Assembly (NCBI GenBank): GCA_035293985.1
Contig: DATGLS010000002.1
Span: 1-35,473, forward strand
Length of the DNA: 35,473 bases
Origin: JAVDCA01 sp035293985
GTDB lineage: Bacteria; Pseudomonadota; Alphaproteobacteria; Rhizobiales; Xanthobacteraceae
Direction of reading: 5' to 3'
This document shows positions 15,093 through 23,353 of the stretch, piece after piece; position 1 is the stretch's first letter; each line of letters starts with the position of its first letter. The position numbers were made by a program, and so were the translations under genes. A model generated the notes under the pieces. The model was not told the origin of the DNA and searched no databases. It saw only the letters and a program-made list of their open reading frames with translations.

Positions 15093-16757
15093 ATGCTCGA
15101 TAAAGCTGAAAAAGCAAATTCGTCGTCGGCCGAGTCCGCCGCCCCGCCGCGCGACTTTCAGGAGCACCTGGCGCGGCTCGAGGCACGCGGGCTGCTCACC
15201 CGCATCGACCGGCCGATCAACAAGGACACCGAGCTGCATCCGCTCGCGCGCTGGCAGTTCCAGGGCGGGCTGCCGGAGCATGAGCGCCGCGCCTTCCTGT
15301 TCACCAACGTGGTCGACTCGTCCGGCCATCGCTACGACATGCCGGTCGCGGTCGGCGCGCTCGCGGCGAACGAGGAGATCTACGCCCTCGGCATGGGGCG
15401 GCCCGTGGCCGAGATCGGCGCCGCCTGGACCCACGCGGTGGCTCATCCGATCGCGCCCGTGCGCGTGGAGGCGCCGCCGTGTCAGCAAGTGGTGATCACC
15501 GGCGACGGCCTGCGCGGACCCGGCAAGGGCCTCGCGGCGTTGCCCGTACCGGTGTCGACGCCCGGCTTCGACGCGGCGCCGTATCTCACGGCGACGCTCG
15601 CCGTCACGCACGATCCCGAGACGCGCGTCCGCAACATGGGCACGTACCGGGCGCAGCTCAAAGCGAGCGACCGGCTCGGGGTGCGCATGGCCTCGCGCAT
15701 CGGCGGCGCCGGCGGCTATCAGCACTGGCTCAAGCACCGCAAGATGAAGAAGCCGATGCCGTGCGCGATCGTGGTCGGCGCGGCGCCGGTCGTGGTGTTC
15801 ACCGGCCCGCAGAAGCTCGCGCTCGATATGGACGAGATGGGCGTCGCCGGCGCGCTCGCGGGCGCGCCGATCCGCGTCGCGAAGTGCGTCACGATCGATT
15901 GCGAGGTGCCGGCCGACGCCGAGCTCGTGGTCGAGGGGCTGATCGATCCGGAATTGCTCGAGCCGGAAGGGCCGTTCGGCGAAAGCCATGGCCACATCGC
16001 GCTCGAGGACTTCAACATGTCGATGCAGGTCACCGCGATCACGCATCGGCGCAATGCCGTGTTCTGCTCGATCGTGAGCCAGGTGACGCCGAGCGAATCG
16101 AGCGTGATCAAGCGCGTCGCCTACGAGCCGATGTTCCTGGCCCATCTGCGCGACCAGCTCGCCATCAAGGGCATCAAGCGCGTCGTGCTGCACGAGCCGC
16201 TCAGCAACATCCGCCCGGTGATCTTTCTCCAGCTCGCGCCGGGCGTCGCCCGCACGGAGGTGTGGCGCGGGCTGCGCGCGGCCGCCTCGCTGCGCGCCGA
16301 CTGCGGCAAGATCGTCATCGCGGTTAGCGACGACATCGACCCGGCCAATGCCGACGCGATCTTCTGGTCGCTCGCCTATCGCGCCAATCTCGGCGAGGAC
16401 CTGCAGGTCGCGCCCTATCGCTCGGGCGGGCACGGCCCGAAGTCGGGCGGCGGCCGCAAGGGCGACTCGACGCTGATGATCGACGCCACCGCCAAGGGCC
16501 CGATGCCGCCGCTCGCGCTGCCGGCGCGCGAGTACATGGAAGGCGCGCGCCGCATCTGGGAGGAGCTCGGCCTGCCGCGCCTCGCCCCCCGCCCGCCCTG
16601 GCACGGCTATTCGCTCGGCGACTGGGACGCGGCGTGGGACGTGTTCGCCCAGCGCGCCGTCGACGGCACCTGGGCGCAGAGCGGCGCCGATACTTTCGCG
16701 CGCCGCCGCGGCGGGCTCACACCCGAGACGCCGACCCGCGACGTGGAGAGAAAGTAA
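15093..16757 (+). CDS. UbiD-family (prenylated-FMN) decarboxylase 2, with altered metal-site residues
   Basis: A 554-residue UbiD-family protein with a Ser/Ala-rich N-terminal tail. Family motifs are NMGTYRAQ (N181, R186) and the catalytic EGPFGE segment (E292, E297). The stretch GAPIRVAKC (257-265) aligns by eye with GEPVELVKC of typical members, so both glutamates of that motif are replaced (by A258 and R261). One of them is a metal ligand in characterised enzymes, so cofactor binding may differ. It is clearly diverged from UbiD 1. The Shine-Dalgarno before the ATG at 15093 is weak. Last gene of the plus-strand transporter/cupin block; probably decarboxylates an aromatic or unsaturated acid. 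Confidence 0.88.
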   Translation: MLDKAEKANSSSAESAAPPRDFQEHLARLEARGLLTRIDRPINKDTELHPLARWQFQGGLPEHERRAFLFTNVVDSSGHRYDMPVAVGALAANEEIYALGMGRPVAEIGAAWTHAVAHPIAPVRVEAPPCQQVVITGDGLRGPGKGLAALPVPVSTPGFDAAPYLTATLAVTHDPETRVRNMGTYRAQLKASDRLGVRMASRIGGAGGYQHWLKHRKMKKPMPCAIVVGAAPVVVFTGPQKLALDMDEMGVAGALAGAPIRVAKCVTIDCEVPADAELVVEGLIDPELLEPEGPFGESHGHIALEDFNMSMQVTAITHRRNAVFCSIVSQVTPSESSVIKRVAYEPMFLAHLRDQLAIKGIKRVVLHEPLSNIRPVIFLQLAPGVARTEVWRGLRAAASLRADCGKIVIAVSDDIDPANADAIFWSLAYRANLGEDLQVAPYRSGGHGPKSGGGRKGDSTLMIDATAKGPMPPLALPAREYMEGARRIWEELGLPRLAPRPPWHGYSLGDWDAAWDVFAQRAVDGTWAQSGADTFARRRGGLTPETPTRDVERK

Positions 16758-16792
16758 CGTTGATGTAGGCCGCTACGACGCCGCACGGACGG

Positions 16793-16935
16793 TGGGTCCT
16801 CTCCCGGCTTGCGGGGGCGAGTAGGAGAGGGGGCGCTGCTTGCGCAGGCGTCTGCGGACTTGCCCCCTGCTTCGCCCTGCGCGCGTATTCCTCCCCCGCA
16901 AGCGGGTCGCAAGCGGGGGAGCGGAAGGAGAAGAG
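16793..16935. repeat. Imperfect palindromic repeat family E, copy 1, between convergent genes
   Basis: A G/C-strand-asymmetric element with CCTCTCCC...GCGGGGGCGAG and CTCCCCCGCAAGCGG...GGAGCGGAAGGAG segments that pair imperfectly. It fills the space between the convergent UbiD 2 and flavin monooxygenase genes and could act as a bidirectional terminator. No coding sequence is evident. Confidence 0.55.
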
Positions 16936-16957
16936 AGCGGATCAAGCGCCGTTAGGT

Positions 16958-18070
16958 CTACGCCGCCACCGACTTCTTCCCGATCGCGGCATTCACCCGC
17001 GGCATCACCTCTTCGGCGAGCAGCTGCATCGAACGCTTGGCGAGCGCCGGATCGACCCAGTCCATGCCGCCATAGACCAGCTCGCCGAAATCGCCGATCT
17101 CCTCGCGCAGCGCCAGGATCTGGTCGACCACCTTGTTGACCGAGCCGTGCAGCACCAGGCGGTCCATGATGAAGTCGTGGGTGATCTCCTCGTCCGGCTG
17201 CTCCTTGTGCGACTTGAACACGTAGAGCCGCTTTCCACGCGCGAGCTTTCCGCGCATCTGGCCGTAGTAGAACCCGTATGGGCTATTGGGATCGCTGCGG
17301 CCGTAGAGCTCCGCCGTCTTGTCGTCGTCGGCGACGAAGATGGTGCGGGCGACGCGCCAGTCGTTGACGTCGGCGGTCTGGCCGACCTCTGCCTTGCCCT
17401 TCGAATAGTTCGCCCAGTGCGACTTGAGGTGCTGCGACAGCAGAAAGTTCGCCGACAGCGGATGGAAGTCGCGCTTGCCCATCTGCACCACGCCGGGGGA
17501 GAACGGCATGACGACGGTGCCGACGATCTCCGGCCGCGGCTTCTGGTACGGCTTGCCCATGAAGCCGACGCCGAGATGCTTCATCATGGTCTTGCCGGTC
17601 GAGACCTTGAAGCGGTTGTTGGGAAAATCGATGTCGTAGGGCGGGTCGCGCTCCCAGATCGCCAGGATCACCTCGATCGCCTCGGCGAACAGCGCGTTCT
17701 TGTCGACGTCGAGCGTGCCGATCGCTTCCGAGTCGGTCGGCAGGGCGCCCGGGCTGATGCCGAAGATGAAGCGGCCCTCGGCGAGATGGTCGAACATCGC
17801 GGCCTGCGTCGCGATCAGCACCGGATGCTTCTGCGACAGGTTCGAGGTGCCGGTGCCGAGCTTGATCTGCGTCGTCGAGTGGATCAGGGTCGCCAGGAAC
17901 GTCATCGAGTTGGGCACGTTCTCGCACGCGTCGGTCAGATGCTCGCCCACGAACGCGCTGGAAAAGCCGAGCTTGTCGCACAGGATGATGGCTTCGCGAT
18001 CTTCCTTGAGCGTCTCGGTCCAGTTCCGGTGCATCGGATGCACCGGCATCGTGAAGTAACCCAGTCTCAT
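16958..18070 (-). CDS. LLM-class (luciferase-like) flavin-dependent monooxygenase
   Basis: The ATG at 18070 begins MRLGYFTMPVHP, a typical bacterial-luciferase-family start, and gives 370 residues. GAGG lies upstream; the longer frame has no family match. The TIM-barrel pattern is recognisable: GFSSAFVGEH after the first strand, TTQIKLGTGTSNL, then GRFIFGISPGALPTD. Such enzymes use FMNH2 supplied by a reductase to oxygenate organic substrates; a partner reductase is not adjacent. The gene converges on UbiD 2 and lies upstream of nothing else on its strand, so it is likely monocistronic. Substrate unknown; a step in the same catabolic route is inferred only from position. Confidence 0.88.
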   Translation of the reverse strand: MRLGYFTMPVHPMHRNWTETLKEDREAIILCDKLGFSSAFVGEHLTDACENVPNSMTFLATLIHSTTQIKLGTGTSNLSQKHPVLIATQAAMFDHLAEGRFIFGISPGALPTDSEAIGTLDVDKNALFAEAIEVILAIWERDPPYDIDFPNNRFKVSTGKTMMKHLGVGFMGKPYQKPRPEIVGTVVMPFSPGVVQMGKRDFHPLSANFLLSQHLKSHWANYSKGKAEVGQTADVNDWRVARTIFVADDDKTAELYGRSDPNSPYGFYYGQMRGKLARGKRLYVFKSHKEQPDEEITHDFIMDRLVLHGSVNKVVDQILALREEIGDFGELVYGGMDWVDPALAKRSMQLLAEEVMPRVNAAIGKKSVAA

Positions 18071-18245
18071 TCCGTGTCCTCGAATTGCCCGGTTTCTGCA
18101 CATGACCAGATTGCATTGGCGAGGTAAAGCCGCGCCGCGTTGACGAAGCATCAATGCAGCAATCCCGAGGCCGCAAAGCCGATGTTTTGCGAGGATTCGC
18201 TGGCCGTCATTCGACAGGATGAAAAATAAGGAGAGCACGACGGTA

Positions 18246-18284
18246 GCGCTCCCTCTCCCCGCGAGGAGCAGGGAGAGGGAGCGC
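18246..18284. terminator. Perfect 14-bp hairpin downstream of the BTAD regulator gene
   Basis: GCGCTCCCTCTCCC (18246-18259) pairs perfectly with GGGAGAGGGAGCGC (18271-18284) around an 11-base loop. It lies just past the regulator stop at 18303 on the minus strand, where a terminator is expected, but no T-tract follows. It resembles the family E repeat arms. Confidence 0.5.
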
Positions 18285-18302
18285 AGACAGCATCCGGTGC
18301 CG

Positions 18303-20585
18303 CTACTTCGCCGGCGCCGCGAGGGCGACGCGCAGCTCTTCGAGGATGCGCGTGCGCGGCCATTCGCCCTTGACGAACTTGCGCACCGCGAAACGCTGGG
18401 CGGCGCCCGGCGCCATCGCCTTGAGCGTCGCGATATGGGCGGCGGCCTCGTCCCGCTCGCCCATGGCGGTGTAGGCGGAAGCGAGCCACGCCTGCACCAG
18501 CGGCGCGCCGGGCATGAAGGTGTGGGCGCGCTCGATCCAGCGCAGCGCCGCCGCGTTGTCGCCGAGCTCGAGCTCCGCCTCGCCGGCGAACAGATAAAGC
18601 ACGCCGAGAAACGGGTCGTTCGGCGTCGCGCGGCGCAGCGTCGCCTCGACCATCTGCCGGCCCTTCTCGACCTGCCCCATGCGCACCAGCAGCCCCCCCA
18701 GCTGGCCGCGCGCGGGCAAGAAGTCCGGGTTCAACTCCAGGCAGCGCTGGAGTGAGCGCAGCGCCGCGTCGTACTGCCGGTGGCGCTTCTGCAGCATCGC
18801 CAGCGTGAACTGCGCGGCGAGCCAGTTGGGCGAGCGCGCCAGCACGTCGTTCACCAGCGTCTCGGCGCGCGCGAGATCGGGCGCCGGGTCGATGTCGATG
18901 AAGTTCATGTCGGCGAGGATGTTCATGCGCGCGACGCCGAGCATGGCCGCCTGGCTGTGCGGCGAGCGCTCCAGCGCTTGCGTGAAGAGGCGCAGCGCCG
19001 CGGTCGCATTCCCCGGCAGATAGCCGCGGATTTCGGCGGCGCGGGCGCGCAGCAGCAAATGAGGGACCGGCACCGGCTGGCCCGGCTCCTCGTGCAGCCG
19101 CCGCACCTCCCCGTACACGATGTTGATCAACGCGGCGCGGGCGAAGCCGGCGGCGATCTCCTCCGCTGTGAGGTCCGCCTCGCCCGGCTTCGGCTGCATC
19201 TGGTCGGACCACAGCGTCACCCGCGTCGCGGTGTCGATCAATTGCGCGTCGGCGCGCAGCCGCCCGTCCGCGCGCTCGATATGGCCGACGATCGCGTACG
19301 GAACGTCGAGGTCGGCCCCGAGCTGGGCCATGTCGACCTCGGCCTCGCGATAGAGGCCGGCGGTGCGGTCCGAGATCATGCGCATGTCGTAGCGGGCGAG
19401 ATTGGCCGTCACCCCATGGGTGAGCGCGCTGGCGAATTCGCGATCCGGCGTGTCGGCCGGCGTGTCGAGCGAGAATGGCAGCACGACGGCGCTCGCGAGT
19501 GCCGGGCGTGCTGTCCTGGTCTTCACCAGGGTCGTGCGGGAGCTGGCGGTCAGCACCAGCGCAGCGGCGCCGGCCGCGAGGATGCAGACCAAAGCGATGG
19601 ACGCGGCGATCGCATAGCGTCGCCAGCGCGAGATGCCCGCGGCTCCTGCGCCCTCTCTCACCCCGGGGGACAGGGCCGGGGTGAGGGGATCTCGGCTTTC
19701 CAATTGAAGCTCCGAGCGCCCCTCACCCGGCCCGGTTCGCTCGCCACCCTCAATCCGCTGGGGGGAGGGTAGAAGAGGCACCTCGCCCGCGGCGACCACC
19801 TCGAGCGCTTTCACCGGTTCCGTTGCGACCGCCGGCGCGATCGCGCCGTTGCGGATCTCCTCGACCAGCGCGCGCGTCGCCGGCTCCGGCGCGACGTCGA
19901 GCTCGCTGCGCAGCAGGTTCGTCAGCAGCCGCGCGCGCTCGAGCGCGGCGTCGCGGCCGCGATGGCGGGCGACGATCTTCAGCGCGATGCGCTGGCGGTC
20001 CTCGCGGGTCGGATCGAGCGCCACCAGCCGCTCGGACGCCGCTATGGCGCGCGCGCCGTCATTGTCGGCGTCGGCGCGCGCGGCGAGCCGCTCGAAAATC
20101 TGCGCCGCCACGCCGGCGAGGCGATCCTGCTCGCGCGCTCGCCAGGCGTCGAACTCCTCGATGTCGAGCGCGAGGTCGGCGAGAAACGCGCCGCGCCACA
20201 GCTCCGCGCCGCGCGTCAGCATCTCCACCTCGGGCGCCGCCGCGATCACGGCGAGCTCGCGCGCATCGACGGCGAGCGCATCGGGGCAGAGCTCGATCGT
20301 CTCGCGGCCGATGTCGAGCATGTCGGGCGCGAGCAGGTGCAGATCCTGGCGCAGCGACACGAGGCACTGGCGCAGGCTGTGGCGCGCCTGGGCGTCCGGA
20401 TTGTCGCCCCACAACAGCGTCGCCAGCTCCTCGCGGCTCGCGCGCCAGTCCGGCTTCATCGCCAGATAGGCGAGCAGCGCGCGCGCTTTGCGCGAGCGCA
20501 CCGCAATGGCGACCGGCCGCGCCGCGCTCACCTCGACCGTGAACGCGCCCAGCAACCGCAATGTCGCAAGGTTCGATCGGCTCAT
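18303..20585 (-). CDS. Membrane-tethered BTAD (SARP-like) transcriptional regulator with TolB-like and TPR regions
   Basis: A 760-residue protein. Residues 5-100 look like an OmpR/PhoB-type winged helix (SRKARALLAYLAM, LATLLWG, ARHSLRQCLVSLRQDL). Residues 100-247 form a bacterial transcriptional activation domain. A linker (271-312) is encoded by an inserted palindromic repeat. One hydrophobic segment (about 323-347) should cross the membrane. Beyond it, residues 365-470 resemble the TolB-like domain seen in CadC/adenylate-cyclase-type regulators (VVLPFSLDTPADTPDREFA, YAIVGHIERADGRLRADAQLID). TPR-like helices follow to the end. It is the only clear transcription factor in the window and so the best candidate to control the cluster, perhaps sensing a periplasmic signal. 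It is divergent from the small membrane protein at 20816. Confidence 0.85.
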   Translation of the reverse strand: MSRSNLATLRLLGAFTVEVSAARPVAIAVRSRKARALLAYLAMKPDWRASREELATLLWGDNPDAQARHSLRQCLVSLRQDLHLLAPDMLDIGRETIELCPDALAVDARELAVIAAAPEVEMLTRGAELWRGAFLADLALDIEEFDAWRAREQDRLAGVAAQIFERLAARADADNDGARAIAASERLVALDPTREDRQRIALKIVARHRGRDAALERARLLTNLLRSELDVAPEPATRALVEEIRNGAIAPAVATEPVKALEVVAAGEVPLLPSPQRIEGGERTGPGEGRSELQLESRDPLTPALSPGVREGAGAAGISRWRRYAIAASIALVCILAAGAAALVLTASSRTTLVKTRTARPALASAVVLPFSLDTPADTPDREFASALTHGVTANLARYDMRMISDRTAGLYREAEVDMAQLGADLDVPYAIVGHIERADGRLRADAQLIDTATRVTLWSDQMQPKPGEADLTAEEIAAGFARAALINIVYGEVRRLHEEPGQPVPVPHLLLRARAAEIRGYLPGNATAALRLFTQALERSPHSQAAMLGVARMNILADMNFIDIDPAPDLARAETLVNDVLARSPNWLAAQFTLAMLQKRHRQYDAALRSLQRCLELNPDFLPARGQLGGLLVRMGQVEKGRQMVEATLRRATPNDPFLGVLYLFAGEAELELGDNAAALRWIERAHTFMPGAPLVQAWLASAYTAMGERDEAAAHIATLKAMAPGAAQRFAVRKFVKGEWPRTRILEELRVALAAPAK
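19650..19775. repeat. Family E palindromic repeat inserted in frame within the regulator gene
   Basis: CTCACCCCGG...GTGAGGGGA and CCCTCACCCGG...GGGGGGAGGGT arms form an imperfect palindrome wholly inside the coding sequence. Translated on the minus strand it yields a Pro/Gly/Glu-rich stretch (residues 271-312, including DPLTPALSPG) between the BTAD domain and the membrane segment. The reading frame stays open. The sequence style matches intergenic repeats elsewhere in the window. Confidence 0.7.
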
Positions 20586-20815
20586 CTCTCAAGGGACCGC
20601 GCGCTGCCGCCCGATGGCGAACAGCTGATTTTCTCACGCTTCGCCCCTCCCGCGCAACCGTTGGGGTGCTTTTTCGCTCCGGTTCGTGTCGCGGTGGTTA
20701 CCGGCAAGCTCCTCATTCCGCAAAGGAATCGCTTTGACCCTGGGGTGACGCCGCCTTGACGCCCGCTCCCCCATGCTGCGCATCCAGCAGGGTGTGGAGC
20801 GACCTGGATTTAGTC

Positions 20816-21301
20816 ATGACCGGGCTGTTTGTCGGCCATCTCGCGTCGCAGGCGCTGCCCGCCGTCTCGCCGTGGATCATTCCGGCGATCGCGGGTCGAG
20901 CAGGCGCGCTGCCGCGTGCGGCCGCAAGCGGCCATTGGCTGCGCCTGTTCGCCAAGGTCGTCGCCGTCGCGGCGATGGCGCTTGCGCTGCTGGCCGTCTG
21001 CGCCGCTCGCGCATGCGACGTCGTCGGCCGCGAGCGCGCTGCGATTGCCAGCGACGACTCGCTGCTCGATTTCGTCATGGTGCGGATGGAGCGCACCGCG
21101 CAGCTGACCGACACCGCGTTTGCGCGCGAGACCGACCAGCGGGCCGGACATTTTCTCGCCTTCCTCGCCAAGGCCGACCCGGTCGCCTTCCACCGCATGA
21201 TGAATGCGGTCCTGGTCGGCTGCCGCTTCGGCGACGCCGTGCGCACGGGCTACGGCGACGACACCGAGGCCCTATGGCGCCGCTTCATGCAGGGCGAGTG
21301 A
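20816..21301 (+). CDS. Hypothetical small membrane-associated protein
   Basis: I do not recognise the family. From the ATG at 20816 it has 161 residues; a TTG at 20756 would add 20. A hydrophobic segment (about 42-62, LFAKVVAVAAMALALLAVCAA) suggests one membrane span, followed by a mostly helical, charged C-terminal part. The codon third positions are strongly G/C, which supports this frame over the antisense frame at 20713-21246, whose product is Ser/Arg/Thr-rich as shadows usually are. There is no close Shine-Dalgarno. It is divergent from the BTAD regulator, 230 bp apart. Confidence 0.6.
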   Translation: MTGLFVGHLASQALPAVSPWIIPAIAGRAGALPRAAASGHWLRLFAKVVAVAAMALALLAVCAARACDVVGRERAAIASDDSLLDFVMVRMERTAQLTDTAFARETDQRAGHFLAFLAKADPVAFHRMMNAVLVGCRFGDAVRTGYGDDTEALWRRFMQGE

Positions 21302-21319
21302 GCGCGCGTTGAAAGCGTA

Positions 21320-21416
21320 AGTGGGCAAATCGCGTGCTGAGCCCTCTCCGCCTGGGCAACCGCGTGCGAAGCGATTTTGCCCACGCGGGCACCCGGGCGC
21401 GGTTGCCCACCCTACG
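21320..21416. repeat. Palindromic repeat family A, copy 2
   Basis: Contains GTGGGCAAATCGC, CGATTTTGCCCACG and a terminal GGTTGCCCACCCTACGG. The element fills the gap between two convergent genes (hypothetical protein and ThDP enzyme), where it may serve as a terminator for both. Confidence 0.7.
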
Positions 21417-21421
21417 GAATC

Positions 21422-23224
21422 TCACCGCGGCCGCAGCACGGTATCGACCAGTGCCGGCTGCCCCGCCTTCACCTTGGCGATCGCCCGCACCAGCGCGCCC
21501 TTGATCTCCTTCGGATCGGTGATCGGCCCCTCGCCGTACCAGCCGCAGCCGCGCGCGATGGTCGCGAAGTCCGGCTCCGGCCCGGCGATGTCCTGGCCGA
21601 TATGGGCGCGCGCGACGTCGGTGTCGCGCAAGTGCGCGACGTGGATCTGGTGCTCCCAGTCGTTGTAGTAGGCGCGGTTGTTGAACATCACGACCAGCAG
21701 CGGGATGTTGTTCTTCGCCGCGGTCCACAGCGCGCCGGCGTCGAACATCAGGTCGCCGTCCGGTTGGATGTCGACCACGAGGCGGCCGGTGCCGCGATGC
21801 GCCAGCGCGACGCCGAGCGAGACGCCGATCTGCGTACCGGTGCCGAGCGCGCGCCCGGCATGGCGATAGGGTTTGTCGAAGTCCCACAGCTTGAGCACCC
21901 AGTCCTGCAGCGTGCAGGCGGTGAGCACCCAGTCCTCGGTCTTGATCGCGTCCCACAGCTCGTGCGCGAGCCGCGGCAGGGTGATCGGCGAGGCGTCCCA
22001 GTCCGCGAGCGACTCGCGCTCCCAGCGGCTGAACAGCCCGTCGTGGCGGAGCTTGATGTCGGCGGCGCGGCGCGCGATGCGATCGCGCAGGCTCGTGTCC
22101 TCGAGGACGCGCTCGACGCAGAGATTCGTCAGCTCGGGGATCGCCGTCGCGGTGTCGGCGAGCACGCGTAGGCTCGCGTTCGGCATGCGGGTGTAGTCCA
22201 TCGACCACTTCGAGAGGCCGATGTCGCCGAAGCCGAGCTCGATCATCTCGCAGCCCTTGGGATAGAGCGGCTCGACCGCGCGCTTGGCGCGGTCGATGCG
22301 GTGGGTCGGCTTCTCCCAGTCGCGCGTGTCGAGCGAGAGGATGAGGTCCGCCTCGGCGAATACGCTGCGGTCCATGCTGAGGTTGAGCGGATGGCGGTTG
22401 GGAAAGTTGAGCCGCCCGTTGGTGTCGTAGACCGCGGCGCCGACCGTCTCGGCGAGCGCGACGAGATCGTGAAAGCCGTTCGGCGCCCGGCCGGTGTACT
22501 CGGCGAGCAGCACCGGAAAGCGCGCCGCGACCAATTTGTCGGCGACCCGCGCCAGCGCGGCCGGATCCGCCGCCATTGGAGTCGGCACCGTCGCGCCGTG
22601 CCGGTCGGGCAGGGCGATCTCGCCGGTGAGCGGCTGCTCCTGCAGCCAGGCATCGTAGCACATGTAGATCGGGCCCTGCGGCTCGGTCATCATCGCGCCG
22701 TAGGCGCGCGCAAAACTATCCGGCACGCCCTCGATGCTGCCCGGCTGGTAGTCCCACTTCACGTAGTGGCGCAGCTGCTCGCCCTGCACGTTGGCGGTGT
22801 GGATCCAGTCGATGAACGGCCGCCGCTTGCTCTCGTCCATCGGTCCGGTCGCGCCGATGACGAAGATCGGCGCGCGGTCGATATAGGCGTAGTAGATGCC
22901 CATGGTCGCATGCAGCATGCCGACGATGTTGTGCACGATCGCGATCATCGGCTTGCCGGTCGCCTTGGCGTAGCCGTGCGCGATCTGCACCGCGATCTTC
23001 TCGTGCTGGCACAGCAGCATCGGCGGCGTGTTGTTGCCGTAGTTGACCAGCGAGTCGTGCAGCCCGCGATACGAGGCGCCGGGGTTGAGCGCGATGTAGG
23101 GGAAGCCGAACTGCTTGATCAGGTCGACGATGACGTCGGACTGCCAGCGGGGGGCGTTGGATTTTGCGACGGGCGATTTGGCCGCATCCGCGACGGATTT
23201 CGTTTTCGCGCCATCCTTGGCCAT
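21422..23224 (-). CDS. Thiamine-diphosphate-dependent enzyme (acetolactate synthase/benzoylformate decarboxylase-like)
   Basis: The ATG at 23224 gives 600 residues, including a 26-residue Lys/Ala/Ser tail before the domain. The N-terminal pyrimidine-binding domain keeps the catalytic glutamate (E75 in QHEKIAVQIAHGYA). The C-terminal domain has the ThDP/Mg motif as PDGDL followed by NN about 25 residues later (FNNRAYYND); proline stands where the first glycine of GDG normally is. The much longer open frame upstream is antisense to the amidohydrolase gene and is rejected. Such enzymes decarboxylate 2-oxo acids or carboligate; benzoylformate-type chemistry would suit an aromatic pathway, but this is inference. 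It is divergent from the amidohydrolase with 129 bp between the starts. Confidence 0.88.
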   Translation of the reverse strand: MAKDGAKTKSVADAAKSPVAKSNAPRWQSDVIVDLIKQFGFPYIALNPGASYRGLHDSLVNYGNNTPPMLLCQHEKIAVQIAHGYAKATGKPMIAIVHNIVGMLHATMGIYYAYIDRAPIFVIGATGPMDESKRRPFIDWIHTANVQGEQLRHYVKWDYQPGSIEGVPDSFARAYGAMMTEPQGPIYMCYDAWLQEQPLTGEIALPDRHGATVPTPMAADPAALARVADKLVAARFPVLLAEYTGRAPNGFHDLVALAETVGAAVYDTNGRLNFPNRHPLNLSMDRSVFAEADLILSLDTRDWEKPTHRIDRAKRAVEPLYPKGCEMIELGFGDIGLSKWSMDYTRMPNASLRVLADTATAIPELTNLCVERVLEDTSLRDRIARRAADIKLRHDGLFSRWERESLADWDASPITLPRLAHELWDAIKTEDWVLTACTLQDWVLKLWDFDKPYRHAGRALGTGTQIGVSLGVALAHRGTGRLVVDIQPDGDLMFDAGALWTAAKNNIPLLVVMFNNRAYYNDWEHQIHVAHLRDTDVARAHIGQDIAGPEPDFATIARGCGWYGEGPITDPKEIKGALVRAIAKVKAGQPALVDTVLRPR

Positions 23225-23353
23225 TCCACCGATCCTCGCGTTTTCATTCCACTCGCCAACGTGACGAGATACAAGCTTTCCGGTGACATAAACAGGCACT
23301 CTGGCATCGCATCCGCCGAGCCTATATGACTCCGCCTCCCGCGGAGGACCCCG

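Noticed and set aside
15021..16604. 527-codon minus-strand ORF
   Set aside because: Antisense to UbiD 2, which carries clear catalytic motifs.
20713..21246. 177-codon minus-strand ORF opposite the small membrane protein
   Set aside because: Ser/Arg/Thr-rich product and poor third-position G/C pattern; the plus frame looks better, though neither has a known family.
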